From positions 19,801-83,800 of the forward strand of contig JAREIK010012396.1 in the NCBI GenBank assembly GCA_029783825.1: a DNA stretch of 64,000 nucleotides, read 5' to 3'. Each line of letters starts with the position of its first letter. The stretch's first letter is position 1. The stretch comes from Sapria himalayana (Eukaryota; Streptophyta; Magnoliopsida; Malpighiales; Rafflesiaceae). The position numbers and the translations under genes were made by a program. Below are positions 24,486-37,345 of this stretch, in pieces. The notes under the pieces are model-generated. The model did not search any database. It saw only the letters and a list, made by a program, of their open reading frames with translations, and had not been told where the DNA came from.

Positions 24486-25417
24486 AAGTATAATAATAAG
24501 AATATGAAGTATAAGAATAAGAAGATTAAGAAGAATAATAATACTAAGAAAAATAAGAATAATAAGATGAATAAGATGAATAAGAAAAATACGGAGGATA
24601 AAAAGAATTAAAAAAAAAGTAGAGTAAAAAGAATAAGAATAAAAGGAAGAATAAAAAAATAGGAAGAATGAGAAGAATAAAAATAATAAGAATAATAAGA
24701 AGAATAAGAAGAATAAGAAGAATAAGAAGAATGAGAAGAATAAGAAGAATAAGAAGAATACGAAGAATAAGAAGAATAAAAATAATCATAAGAATCATAA
24801 GAATAAGAATAAAAAGAAGAATAAAAATAATCATAAGAATCATAAGAATAAGAATAATAAGAAGAATAAGTAGAATAAGAAGAATAATAACAAAAAAAAA
24901 GAATAAGAAAAATATTAAGAATAAGAAGAAAAGAATAATAAGAAGAATAAGAAAATACGAAGAATAAGAAGAATAAGAAGAATAAGAAGCATAGAAGAAT
25001 AAGATGAATAAGAAGAATAAAAAGAATAAGAAGAAAAATAAGAATAAGAAGAATAAGATGAGTAAGAAGAATAAGATGAGTAAGAAGAATAAGATGAGTA
25101 AGAAGAATAAGAAAAATCAGAAGAATAAGAAGAATAACAAGATTAAGAAGATTAAGAAGAATAAGAAGAATTAGAAAAATATGTAGACTTAGATGAGTAA
25201 AAAGATTATGAAAAATAAGAAGAATATACAAAATAAGAAGAATAAGATGAATAAGAAGAATAAGAAGAATAAGAAGAATAAGAAGAATAACAAAAATAAG
25301 AAGAAAAACAATAATAAAAGAATAACAAGAAAACCATGAATAATGAGATTAAGAATAATATGAATAATAAATAGAATAAAAAAGTAATAATAATAATGAT
25401 GAATAATAATAAATATT
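24486..25417. repeat. AAGAAT-type satellite array, block 5, with higher-order units
   Basis: Besides plain AAGAAT words, this block has local duplications. A segment of about 48 bp containing AATCATAAGAATCATAAG occurs twice near 24,778-24,860, and an 18-bp unit (AAGATGAGTAAGAAGAAT) repeats about three times near 25,050-25,105. Confidence 0.9.
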
Positions 25418-25419
25418 AA

Positions 25420-26705
25420 TTTATTTTTGCATGGAAGAAGCCTGAAAATCTAGTGCAAAAGCTATGAATTCTTATGGGGTTCACACATAAAAAGGAGCTT
25501 TAATGTATTTGGGCTACCCTCGAGGCTTAAAAGAAGAGTATTTAACTTTTTTAGGGTAAAAATGAGACAATAGATTGCGGGATGGTAAAAGAATCTTATG
25601 AGCATAGTAAGAAGAATCTCATTAATCTTGAATGTGCTTCAAGGCTCGATGATGCATATCCTAATGTCAACACAACCACCTAATAAGATCATAAGAAAAC
25701 TGAAAGAGAAATGGCTAATTTCATATGGGGTATTAAAGAGGAATAAAATTCACTTGAAAAATTGAGTGATATATGTTTTCCAGTTGATGAAACTAGTCTA
25801 GAATCACCTTTTTAAAGAATATAGCCAAAGCCTGGGCTTGCAAAAACTGCTGGAAGTAAAAAGAAAGCCAAAATGGAAGTCTTTGGGTTACATATATAAA
25901 AGCAAGATATGGGTTAGTCAACAAGGCCTTTAATAATCTAAAAAAGGCATCTAAAAGTTGGAAGATGATGCTAAAACAAAAAAAATTCATATAAAACCAC
26001 TCGATATTAACAAATAGTTGGTATAAATTGACCTTAAATGCACAAGGGGGATTTATGTTAAAAAGTACAAAATGGTTGGTGAGAGATAAAAAACCTACAC
26101 AAGAGAAATTTAAAGAAGTATTCTTAAAGGGCCCCCCCCAATAAAAATCAATGTTTTTATGTGGAAACTTCACTCTAATGCCATCCCTGTAGATGAGAAT
26201 AAAAATTGTTAGCTCGAATAAACCTTTATAAGGTTGCTTAATTCTAAACATGGATGGGAGCTTTAAGAGAGAAATGAGTGCTGTAGGTGGTGAGGGAGTC
26301 ATAAGAAATGAAAAGGGCAGGGTGGTGAGAGCCATCACAATGAGGGGAATAACCTCTCAACTTTGCATGCAAAGATCATAGCACTGCATAAGTGTCTCGA
26401 AATCTACAAGGAAACTAAGTTTTTAAATATTCAAGTAAAGGTAGATTAAAGTTTACTAGTGGATCTACTGATTAGTAAAATATGGTTATAGAAGTTTGAG
26501 GAAGATAATAATAAATTATAAAAATTACTAGTAGAAGTAAAAGGAAATATAATGCATATATTTAAAAAGGTAGATGCCTTGGCAGATAATTTAGTAGAAC
26601 ATGGAATAAAGAAAGGTTTATAGGATTTTGAGGAAAATAACATTCCTGATAAATATAAAGGTTTAATTAGATTAGATAAAATATGAGACCCTTATATTAG
26701 AACCT
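25420..26705 (+). pseudogene. LINE copy E ORF2 fragment (RT thumb to RNase H)
   Basis: Recognisable parts are THKK-like entry and the LGC-type loop (about 25,485-25,530), the ISLILNVLQGS-like thumb helix (about 25,610-25,660), a broken zinc-finger-like RVT region, and RNase H with LNMDGSFKRE (about 26,247) followed by GGEGVIRNEKGRVVRA. The HIFKKVDALADNLVEHG-like segment near 26,555-26,605 is the C-terminal RNase H motif. Stops are frequent. Endonuclease and catalytic palm are missing. Confidence 0.78.
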
Positions 26706-27704
26706 GAAATATAATTTGAAATGGGTGGAGGACAAAGATCTGGTAAGATTTAACAGAGTCTCAATGAACTAACATATTAGTTATGCAGCTGCAAAAATAA
26801 ACGCAGGTGAAGGTTATGGAGGAGACCAAGAGTCACCCTGGACTTGAATGGAGACTATCACACGAAAAAAAGGTTGTGGAATAATCATGTGAAACATTTC
26901 TTTAGGGTAGAAGTATGCTTGTGGGTTTTCTGTTTGTCTTGATTATTTAGGTGTAAAGACTAAAGGAAAAAAGCTAAGAAACAAATAATTGTTGCTAGCA
27001 AGTTGGGCAATGTAACAAAAATTTTGTGTTGTGGAATGTATAGATATATTGGTTGTTTAATTTTTATTTTGCAGGAACTAAAGAATGAAAATAGACCTTC
27101 AGGCAAGGTTGGTGGGGTTATTTTTCTTTCGATTTGTAGGGATAGTTTGTGTTGTAATTTGGGATTGCAGGGATGGAGATAGGGTCGGCCAGGGACAAGA
27201 AGTGCATTTGTAGTAAGCTAATTTTGGAATGTTTGTAAAGCAGTGTATGTAGTTAGTTGTGCATTTGGTGTATGCAGTGTTGTGTATGCAGAAATGAAGA
27301 TAGGGCTGGGAAATTACAGGTTGAGTGGACTGGAACATGCTGTCTAAATGATTTGATCCTACTAAAAGCTATTATACATAAAGTTGGCTGGCAAGTGGAT
27401 GCTTGATCTTGAGGCAACATGAAAGTTTAGCTCATGAGTAGATTGGCAGGAGTTGAAGAGGGTGGGAAAACCAAACATGAAAAGAGAAAATATTCAGCTC
27501 TAAAAACCAGGAAGGCACAATAGAAAGCGGTATAAACATGGAAGGCAAGCATAAAGAGATGAATAGTGTAGGATTCGTGATAATTGTAATGTTAATTATG
27601 TTTTTGCTTTTTGTAAGAAAAAGATGTAAAAGGGTAGCATTTAGTTTGTAAACACTAGTATTCCTATGTGAAAAGAGAGGGTTATAATAATAAAAAAACC
27701 TTAA
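26706..27704 (+). other. LINE copy E 3' UTR
   Basis: About 1 kb without coding sense after the RNase H remnant, ending in the LINE signature. It is diverged from the other 3' UTRs except at the last 50 bp or so. Confidence 0.65.
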
Positions 27705-28572
27705 AAAAAGAATAAGAAGAGTAAGAAGAACAAGAAGAATAAGAAGAATAAGATGAATTAGAAAAAAAAAGAATAAGAATAATAAAAGAATAAGTAGAAT
27801 AAGTACAATAATAATACTAATAATAATAAGTATAAGAAGAATAAGAACAATATACTAAGAAGAATAAGAAGAATACATAGAATAAGAAGAATAAGAAGAA
27901 TAAGAAGAATAAAAAGAAGAAGAATTAGAAGAATTAGAAGAATTAGAACAATAAGAAGAATAAGAAGAATAAAACGATTACGAAGAAAAAAAAGAATTAG
28001 AAGAAATAGAATAATAAGAAGAATAATAAGAATAAGAGGAATAATAAGAATAAAAAGAAGAACGAGAATAACATGAATAAGAAAAATAAGAAGAATAAGA
28101 AGAATAATAAGAATAAAAAGAATAAAAAGAATAAAAAGAATAAAAAGAATACAAAGAATAAGAAGAACAAGTAAAATTATAAGAATAAGAAGAATAAAAA
28201 AATAAGTATAAGAAGAATAAGAAAAATAATAAGAAAAGTAGAATAAGAAGAAAAAGAAGAAAAGAAGAATAAAAAGATAAAGAAGAATAAGAAGAATAAA
28301 AAGAATTAGAAAAATTGGAAGAATAAGAAAAATATGAAGAATTAAAAGAATAATAAGTATAAGAATAACATAAATAATAAGAATAATAAAAATAAAAATA
28401 AGAATAATAAGAATAAAAATAAGAATAAAAAGAAATTGAAGTGTAAGATGAATAAAAAAAGTGAAGAATAAGAAGATAAAGAAGAATAAGAATGAATAAG
28501 AATAATAAGAAGAATAATAAGAATAACAAGAATATGAAGAATAAAAAGAATAGAATAATAAAAAGAATAAAA
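27705..28572. repeat. AAGAAT-type satellite array, block 6
   Basis: Same word composition as the other blocks. It links the tail of copy E to the 5' end of copy F. Minus-strand frames through it are repeat decoding. Confidence 0.92.
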
Positions 28573-28646
28573 AGAAAGTAGTTTAGAATCCTTTGAGACC
28601 CTTGGCCTATCAAACCCTAGCTTCAAAGAGCCGCATCTTGAAGAAA

Positions 28647-30012
28647 ATGGATTTCTTAGATAATAAGAAATCATTTTCCTCGTTCATTAAAAATAATCCA
28701 CTCACTATCTCTTCTTCTTCAGATACACATGCAAAAAAATGCAAGGAACTCTCGATACACTTCTCTGCTGAAGACATTCGAAAGCTTGCAAGGTTCCATA
28801 AACACACGTTGGTGGGTAAGTTTTCTCATGGTCGACCATTCATTGATGATATTCGAGCATTTTTCGACTCTCTGAAACTCAAGGTGCTAATAAAAACAGG
28901 AGTCATTGATGCTAAACACATTCTATTACAACTCCATACAGAGGAAGACTTCCATCGCTTATGGTTGAAGGACATCTGGTACATCAAGGGTTATCCCATG
29001 AGAACATTTAAATGGACTCCCAACTTTAACACGTGAGAGGAGTCGGCTTTAGCCCTGGTATTGTTTCTATTTTTATGTTGTCGATTCATTTTTATGACAA
29101 GCTTGCTCTCTATGACATCGCAAGCACATTGGGAAACTCTCTACTGCTTGATGGAGCTACTGCTACACTCTCCAGACCTAGCATGGCGAGGGTCTGTATC
29201 GAAATAGGCCTATAGAAGTAGCCACCTAACCGAATATGGATTGGAGACATGGAAGGAGGAGGCTTCTAGCAATAGGTAATTCTAGAAAACCTTTTCTCTT
29301 TTTGTTTTTTTTTTGTAGGAAATGTTACATGGCATGAATAACTGCATAATGCATAATAGAAAGGAGGGAAACTACACATAAAATGGAGGAAGAGGTAAAT
29401 TGAGGCTGGAATGGGCAAGGAAATTGTGAGATATCAAAAAAACCCTTTCTAACCCCTCAATCTTTAACTCAGAATAATGAAATAGGGGTAAATATTACTA
29501 GAATTAAATTAGTAACTCAGAATATGGAGATAGGGGATAAGATAACTAGAACTAGAAATGTCAATAGGAAAGAGGAAGTTAGGGTAGTAGAAAAATCAGA
29601 GCAAAATAAAAGAACACAAATGATTAGGAAAATAGAAGAGCTCAACTAAGAAAACCAAGGCAAAAAAGAAAAACAGGAAGAAATATTTAAAAGATGGGCA
29701 GCTGCTATAAAGGAATTTTGAAAGAGGAAATGGAGGTGAGAAGCTCCATAACCCTTAACAGAATCGTGGAAGAAAAAGGACTTAATAAGTGGTCCTTCAA
29801 TGATCATACAAATATAGATAAATTTAGACAAGATATGGAAATAGAGAGTGGGCATTAGAGGAAATCAAGAGAATGGCAGTGCAATTAGGAAACGAATGGA
29901 AAAGTGAGAGAGGAGTAATATCAAGTTCCATAAAAAAATCAAGAAATTCAAAAAAATACTTAAACAGAATATATGATTTTAAACGCACAACTAGAGCATA
30001 GTCAAAATCCAA
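28647..30012 (+). pseudogene. LINE copy F ORF1 (DUF4283 protein)
   Basis: The ATG at 28,647 (MDFLDNKKSFSSFIKNN) matches the ORF1 starts of A and C and is preferred over an in-frame ATG 54 bp upstream. The frame is open for 130 codons to 29,036: HTLVGKFSHGRPFIDDI, DAKHILLQLHTEEDFHRLW, IWYIKGYPMRTFKWTPNF. A shift near 29,030 moves to another frame with LYDIASTLGNSLLLDGATA, LSRPSMARVCIEIGL, a stop, then PPNRIWIGD, the usual end of the domain. The rest (to about 30,012) is lysine-rich and heavily broken, and I see no zinc knuckle. Confidence 0.82.
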
Positions 30013-30017
30013 TAGCA

Positions 30018-33000
30018 ATGTTTAATTATATTATCTGGAACATAAGGAGAGTTGCAAATCTTCCCCGAGGAATAGATTAAAAACATTGATATATATGTAT
30101 AACACTTCACTAATAATTTTAACGGAACTAATGGTAGTTAAAACCATTTAAAAACATATAAAAAGATTCTAGGTTTTGAACATGTATTTGTAATGATAAT
30201 GGAAAGATATGGATCTTGTGGAAAAGTAAATGGATATTTACATAGTAAAAGAAAACAGATCAACTTATAAACTTCAGTCTAAGTCAAGAGGTAAAATAGT
30301 TAATTACTCTGGTATACACTAATAATAAAATCAATGAAAGGAAAATATTAGGGATGAAATGGAGAACATTTCAATAAAGACCTCCATTGGATGATAGGGG
30401 GAGACTTTAATATTGAAAGATTTGCTAAAGAAAGAAAGGAGGTAGACCTCCTAATCTAATAGCTACCTTCCAATTTAATGAAACCATAAATAGAACAAAC
30501 TTGATAAATGCTAATTTTTTAGTCTCGCAATTCACATGGTGTAATAACCGTTATAAAAGGGCATTATGTGGGCTAGATTAGATAGAGTTCTTTATAACTT
30601 TAAATGGTTAGAAAGATTTGGTTCGACTTAGGTGAAACACCTAAATAGAACATGCTCAGACCACTCCCCACTCTTAATCACGATTAAAAATACAATACTT
30701 ACTAATAAAGCCTTCAAATTTCAGAATACATGGTGTTTACACCACGGCTTCTTGGCATAGTAAGCGAATCATGGAACAATGATACATCATGAAATCTCAT
30801 ACAACGAATAAACTAAAACTTAATAGATTAAAAATGAGTTTAAAAAGATGGAACAAAGAGATATTTGGAGACAAATAAAATATAAGAGAAGCTGAGGATT
30901 TAGTTACATAGGGAGAACAAGAAGTGAAAGAGATCAAACAGTAATATAGAAATGCCCTTCGCCAAGCTCAAGCTCTATTAAATTAAAGCTCTCTATGGAA
31001 GAAGCTTTTTGGAAATAGAAAGCCAAAATTAAATGGTTAAAAGAAGGTGATAAAAACACCAAATTCTTTCAGAAAGTAACAAGATTAAAGAACTTAAACA
31101 CCGAAATAAATGGCATTAAAAATGATAAAGGAGAATCGCTAGATCAAGAAACTGACATACAAAGATATTTTCAAAATTTTTTGGAAAACAACTGGGTGAA
31201 TTTAACAATCACAAATGAGATACTCTTTTAAAAAATAGAAAAGAAAGTGACTCCTAAAGATAACATAATGCTCTCCAAACTACCTGAATAAGATGAATAA
31301 AAATGGCCATTTTTAGCATGAATAAGAAAGTGCAGCAGGCCCATAATAAAAGGAGACCTACTAAAAGCTATGCTTAGCATATTTGGTGGAATGGACATAG
31401 GTAAGAAATGGGGAATCTTCCATATAGTCTTGATTCCAAAGTGAAGAACGACAAGGAAAGGAGAAGATTATAGGCCAATTTGCCTTTGTAATGCCATTTA
31501 TAAAATTTTAGCCAAACACTGCAAGATAGATTATCACACATCCTCCCGAAAATTATCTCAAAAGAGCAATCAGGATTCATGAAAATAGATTTAATCATGG
31601 GAAATATATGTCTGGCTAAAGAAATGATGAAAGAAATAGGAACAAAAACAAGAGGCCATGATGTTATGTAAAAATTAGATCTATCGAAAGCTTTTGATAG
31701 GGTGGAATGGGACACTCTGTGTTTCACCATGAGAAAATGGGTTTCTCAGAAACTTGGATAGACCTAATATACAGATGCAAACACATGGGTGAGAATCCTC
31801 ATAAATAGAGTCTTAGGAGGGTAATTTATTTCAGTTAGAGGGCTAAGGCAAGGAGATCCATTATCTCTTCTATTTAACATTTTATATAGAATGTTGATAG
31901 TGAACCTTAAAGATAATATGAGAAAAGGGAAGATAGGCATGTTCAGGAAACCTAAAAACATGCCAAAAGTAGGCTGCTTAGCATATGCAGATAATATAAT
32001 GATCTTCACGAATGGAGACAACAAATCTCTGCATAATCTGAAGCAGTTATAAAGGTGTATGGAAGAGGAAACTGATCAACAACTAAATAAAAGGAAATGT
32101 CAATATATGGTGGCCTCAAAAGCCCCTCCTACACTAATATACAAAATAAAATATAACAGATTTTTTCAGAAAATAGGAGAAATAATTTACTTAGGCTGCC
32201 TAGTTTACGAAGCTAGATTAAAGATAGAATATTTAGATTTTTTAATGGTAAAACAAAAAAAAAATATCATGATGGAAGGAGGATTCCCTAAACATGGGAG
32301 GAAGAATTTCATTGATTACTCATGTGCTGCAAAGCTCACTAATGCATAATATAATGATAACTCTACCCCCAATCAAATTCACTAAGAACATAGAAAAACA
32401 ATTTGCTAACATTTTATGGAGAAAAAAAGAAGGCATATATAACTTTCACTGGAAAAAATGGAATGATCTATGTTTTTTGTGCAGAAGACTATACTGGGAT
32501 TTACTAAGATTAGTGAATTAGCCAAGGCATTGGATTGTAAAAGGTGGTGGATGCTCAAAAAAATATCAGCTATGGGATGAATTTATGAGAGCTAAATACT
32601 ACCTAAATGACAATCATTTACAAAAAATAACAGAAGCAGAAAATCCCAGGTTTGGACAAATACTCAAACAAAGGGATTTAGTGGAACAACATTCTAAATT
32701 TACCAGACACGGCTATGTATGGATGCTAAATCCAAACGGAAAATTCTCTCTTAAATCAGTGAAAAATAATAAAAAAAAGAAAGAAGAACAAGCCTTATTT
32801 ACCTGGATCTGGAATAATGATAACCCTCAAAAAATAAAAGTATTTATGTGGAAAGTGTTTTCAAACATTTTACCCATAGATACTAACATTAAGAAAAAGG
32901 GTATACAAATAGCCTCCAGATGTGATTGCTTTTTAAGTGAAATTGAATCCCTAGATCATATTCTATCTTTAGTAGGGCGGCATTTGAAATATAAAATAGA

Positions 33001-33789
33001 TTAGATTCAGAACTGCACTTAAACATACACATCTACCATTAAAAATGAGGCTTCAAAAATGGAATAAAGCTCACACCTCTAGCACTTCTCAGAAAGGGAT
33101 TAAAAAATGTCCCCCTCATAGCCATCTGGTGCATATGGAAGGCTAGAAATAAGAGTAGGTTTGAGGGTCAGAGAATGGCAATCAAACATATCTGGAGGGA
33201 CATAAAAATGAAACCAGGAAAATATCTGAAGCATACTCTTAAAAATTCACAGAACATACTTAGAAAAATATACATTGAATTTTTGGAAATTAAAAGTAAA
33301 TCAAATAAAATAGTTTAAGCTGATTGGTATAAAATGGAAAACCCCTGAGAAAGATAGGTTTGTATTGAACACAGACGGTAGCTTTGATAAGATATTGGAG
33401 GAGTAGGAGGTGGTGGTGCTATAAGGAATTCTGAAGGAGGGATAATATTAGCTTTCACAAAGAATTTTAAAGCATCATCAGCTATACATGTAGAAATTTT
33501 AGCTCCAAGAGAAGGAGTGAGACTTTGTAAAAAATTAAAAATCAACCACATAGACATTCAAATAGACTCGGACATAGTGGTAAACCTAATTAACAAAAAC
33601 ATAATGAGATGGAAATACGAGGAAGAAATGGAAAAAACTCTACAAGTAATGAAAACATTAGATTTATCTATTAAACACATACTCATAGAGGCTAATTCCC
33701 TTGTGGATATGCTAGCCAAAGAAGGAAGAATAAGAGGAAAACAAGAATATAAAAAAGAGATCCTCCGGATAAATATACAGGTATTGTAA
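30018..33789 (+). pseudogene. LINE copy F ORF2 (endonuclease-RT-RNase H), degraded
   Basis: The ATG at 30,018 opens MFNYIIWNIRRVAN, the endonuclease start. GGDFN is recognisable near 30,400 and SDHSPLL near 30,657. The reverse transcriptase has SAAGP (about 31,328), [36 protein letters not shown] (about 31,675) and [14 protein letters not shown], with the catalytic box as YADN (31,984-31,995), so the second Asp is lost. Then come YLGCLVYEARLKIEYLDF (about 32,190), a zinc-finger-like RVT segment FTWIWNNDNPQKIKVFMWK (about 32,800) with RCDCFLSEIESLDHIL, and RNase H with LNTDGSFD (about 33,365) and HILIEANSLVDMLAKEG (about 33,680). The last 270 nt are open, but upstream stops and shifts abolish the polyprotein. 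Confidence 0.86.
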
Positions 33790-35082
33790 AAATGGATAGG
33801 AAGGAGTATCCTTATATTAGAAAATTAAATTATAGTAATAAGGTAATCTATAGTAAAGCAGTAAGATAAGCTTAGAAGCATTCTAAGTGCTTCTTATAGG
33901 TATCGTTCATATAAGCTGCTAGATCACAAGGTGAACCAAGAAGCAGAGTTTACTCCTAGAAAAAATCTAGAGCGATGGGTATTATGGAAAAGTCAGATAA
34001 AGGTTTTGGTGATTCAAGAGTCACCTGGTCTTGAGGGGTGACTTATAAGAATTACCCTGCCAAACTATAGGGTTAATTATCTGTATTGCAGGGCAGAAGT
34101 TAGATAAGTCAGCAGATCAAAGAGAGGAACTTAACAGGGCATAAGTTCCATGTTGGTAAGGGTTTTAAAAGGATAAAGAAGAAGAGAGTGGGTAGGGGTG
34201 GCCTGTTTTTTTGTAGGATGTTAAGAGAAGGAGAAGTACAGAAAGCAGAAACATAAACTCAGGGAGGGCCGACATGCCTTTTATGGGAAGTCACATTACA
34301 GAGATAAATTACAAAGGCTCATGGCAAATCAGCAAAATGCAAGGGACAGCAAACACAAAGAGAATTATAAAATTTATATCTATGTGGCATGGTCAGTTTG
34401 CTGTTTTGCAAGGGATAGAATTACAAATGAAGTTCATAGGCTACTTGAAACCGACGAGAGAAGAGAAGAATGACGATAGATTGAATATGGCAGACATGTT
34501 TTATGCTTGGGTTATTTTTGGTCTAAATTGTTAGGCACAGAGTATAGTGTCTGATGCTTGAGTTTGTAATGATTAAGGGTCTATTTTATTTTCAGTAGCT
34601 GAGGGTGTGTTAAGGTGTCAATACTACCTGTAAGTTTGGTAGAGGCAGGGTCTGTAATGAGGTTTGTTTTGGGTCAGTAAAAAATTATCCGAGGAGGGGT
34701 AGGAGGTGCCCTTGAACAAAGCATCTCAGCATGTGCACAAGATTAAAAAGCAGGAAGATGATTTACAAGGAACTAAGTGGACAACAAAAAACAAACAATT
34801 TGAATGGAAAGTAGTAACTAAAACTTATGATGACCAATGGCATGACTGCAGAACCGGTTAAGGCTCATCAGATAATTCAGATTCCAGAACAATAAGAGGC
34901 TCGGTGGGGCATCATAGAGAGCTGGATAAAAAAGGAATCCCTAGAATTGCTTTTCTATTTAATTTTGTTTTTATTTTCAAGTAAGGGGTGTGATAGGGTA
35001 AATGGTAGAATATAGTTTGTAAAAATGGTATTCCTCCGCCAAAAGAGAGGGTTATTATAATAATAAAATAAACTTTATTAAA
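33790..35082 (+). other. LINE copy F 3' UTR
   Basis: 1.3 kb after the RNase H stop. A short frame at 34,274-34,534 shows no family features. It ends in the shared hairpin and A-rich tail. Confidence 0.7.
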
Positions 35083-36400
35083 AAAAGAAGAATAAAAAGA
35101 ATAAGCAGAATAATAAGAATAAGAAGAATAAGAAAAATAAGAAGAATATGAAGAATAAAAGAATAAAAACAATAACATGAATAAGAGAATATGAACAATA
35201 AGATAAAAAAAAAAATAAGAAAATAAGAATAATAAGAATAATGAAAATAATTAGAAGAAAAAGAAGAGAAAATAGAAAAAAGAATAAGTATAATAAAAAG
35301 AATAAGAAGAAATTAAGAATAAGAAGAATAAAGATAAATAAAAGAATTAGAAGAATAAGAAAAAATAAGAATAAGAAGAATAAAAAAAATAAGAAAAAAC
35401 TAAGTATTAGAAATAAGAAAAATAAGAAGAAAAGTAGAATAAGAAGAATACGAAGAATAAGAAGAATAAAAATAATAAGAATAATAATAAGAATAATAAG
35501 AATAAGAAAAGAATAAGAATAATAAGAATAATAAGAAATAAGAATAATAAAAGAATAAGAAGAATAAGAAGAAAAAAAAAGAAGAATAAAAAATAAAAGA
35601 ATAAGAAGAATGAGAAAATATGAAGAATAAGAAGAATAATAAGAAAAGAAGAATAATAGAATAAGAAGAATAAGAAAAGAAAAGAAGAATAGAATAATAA
35701 TAATAATAATAGAATAATATAATAATAAGAATAAGAAGAATAATAAAATAAGAAGAATAACAAGAACAAGAAGAATAAAAAGAATAAGAAGAAAAGAAGA
35801 AATAGAAGAATAACAAAAAAAAGAAGAATAAGAAGAATAATAAAAATAAGAAGTATAAATAGAATAATAAAAATAAGAAGAAAAGAAGAATAAGCAGAAT
35901 AGGAAGAATAAGTAGAATAACAAAAATTCGAAAAATAAGCAGAATAAGAAGAATTAAAAGACTTATAATAATAAGAATAATAAGAAGTAAAGAAAAATAA
36001 GAATAATTAGAAGAATAAGAATAAAAAAAGAATTAGAAGAATAAAAAGATTAAAAAGACTATAAAGAATATGTTGAATAAGAAAATAAGAAAATAAGAAG
36101 ATATGATGAATAAGAAGAATAAAGAATAAGAAGAATAAGAAGAACATGAAGAATAAGAAGAATAAGAAGAACATGAAGAATAAGAAGAATAAGAAGAATA
36201 AGTGAGTAAGAAAAGTAAGAAGAATAAGAAGAATAAAAAGAAGAAAATGAATAAAAAGAAAAGAATAATAAGAAGAATAAGAAGAATAAGAAGAATAAGA
36301 AGAATTAAAGAATTAGAAGAATTAAAGAATTAGAAGAATTAAAAGAATAAGAACAATTAGAAGAAAAAAAGAACATTAAGAAGAATTAGAAGAATAAAAA
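35083..36400. repeat. AAGAAT-type satellite array, block 7
   Basis: Array between copies F and G. A locally duplicated unit containing AAGAACATGAAGAATAAG occurs near 36,140-36,190. Long minus-strand frames (up to 281 residues) are repeat decoding. Confidence 0.92.
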
Positions 36401-37345
36401 GCATCTATCTATTTTTGATTTATGAGGTTTGCAAAGGGAGGGAAAGGAATAAGGGGTAAATGGGTGCGGCATGAAATTAGACATACATTGCTTGTTTGCA
36501 GGTTGTAAACAAACATAAAAAGACAACACCATAAGGGATCAGAGTCCTGGTGGTATTAATATTGATAAAAATAAAATTGAATGGAAAATGGGGGGGATAA
36601 AAATAATATTGATAAAAATATTGGTATGGATAATTGTGTTGTTTGTTTTGCAAGAAAGAATTAAGGTAGGATAATATCAGGTTAGGGATATATAGAAAGT
36701 GAGTTCTATTGTCCTGGAATTAAAAGTTCAGCAGTAAAATAGTTTAACAGTAGAATAAAGCAAAGCCATTTGAGTAGAATTTGGTCCGATGGGAGGCCCG
36801 TGCAAACTATATAAATCACATCCCGGTCTGTGAGATGTGCTTTGCTAGCATTGCTGCTGTTGTGATTTTGGTGCTTTTATTGTAAGGGCATGATAAAAAT
36901 AGAGGAAGTAACAAACAAGAGGGCGAAGAGGTAGGAAATAAAATTGCTTATAGCAAGAGGACAAAGTAAGAGGTAGAATGCTGTTACTGCTAATATGTTA
37001 TCTTGCTGTTTTTTTTTCTTTGTTTTTAAATAGCAGGAAGTAGTAGGTTGAAGAAAATAGAAACTAATTTATGAGGATCTAAAGACTGTCGTGGAGCAAA
37101 GTGGAGCAAATGGAAAAATTAGAAGTATAAGGCGAGCTCGTAAAAAGGGAAAGGCAGAACATTTTCTAAATTAGAATAGATTCTGGGCAAGGAAGAACTA
37201 ACAAAATTTCAATATTTTTGTTATTTCGTTAATTTTATTTTTAGAAAATAGAAGGTTGTAAATGGGTTAAGTGTAGTTTCTTAGATTGTACTAAAAGTAG
37301 TCCTCCGCCAAAAGAGAGTGTTATAATAATAAAATAAACTTTCCA
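36401..37345 (+). mobile_element. L1-type LINE, copy G, 3' UTR-only fragment
   Basis: An island of about 0.94 kb with no coding sequence. It ends in TCCTCCGCCAAAAGAGAGTG near 37,291 and an A-rich tail leading into the array. It lies entirely downstream of where RNase H would end, so it is a severe 5' truncation. It is assigned to the family by the 3' signature and orientation. Confidence 0.8.

Larger units (their letters stand above)
25418..27704 (+). mobile_element. L1-type LINE, copy E, 5'-truncated in the RT thumb
   Basis: This 2.3-kb copy begins in ORF2 at residues matching AT(K)STEKVANKV of copy C and continues through the thumb, RNase H and a 1-kb 3' UTR to the common end. The hairpin has decayed (CCTATGTGAAAAGAGAGG near 27,662). 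It is an independent insertion of the same family. Confidence 0.87.
28573..35082 (+). mobile_element. L1-type LINE, copy F, near full length
   Basis: A copy of about 6.5 kb with ORF1 (from 28,647), ORF2 (from 30,018), a 1.3-kb 3' UTR and the signature GGTATTCCTCCGCCAAAAG near 35,027. The 5' leader is short (about 75 bp) and lacks the GAGA boxes of A and C, so it is either slightly truncated or a different subfamily. ORF1 is closer to the copy A type (GKFSH, KDIWYIKGYPMRTFKWT). Lesions are dense in ORF2. Confidence 0.9.

Noticed and set aside
26131..26139. Run of eight C in copy E as a special signal
   Set aside because: A single homopolymer in a degraded copy; more likely mutation or sequencing error.
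1884..35082. LINE copies as a tandem segmental duplication of one unit
   Set aside because: Copies differ in 5' truncation point, in lesions and in 3' UTR sequence, which indicates separate insertions.
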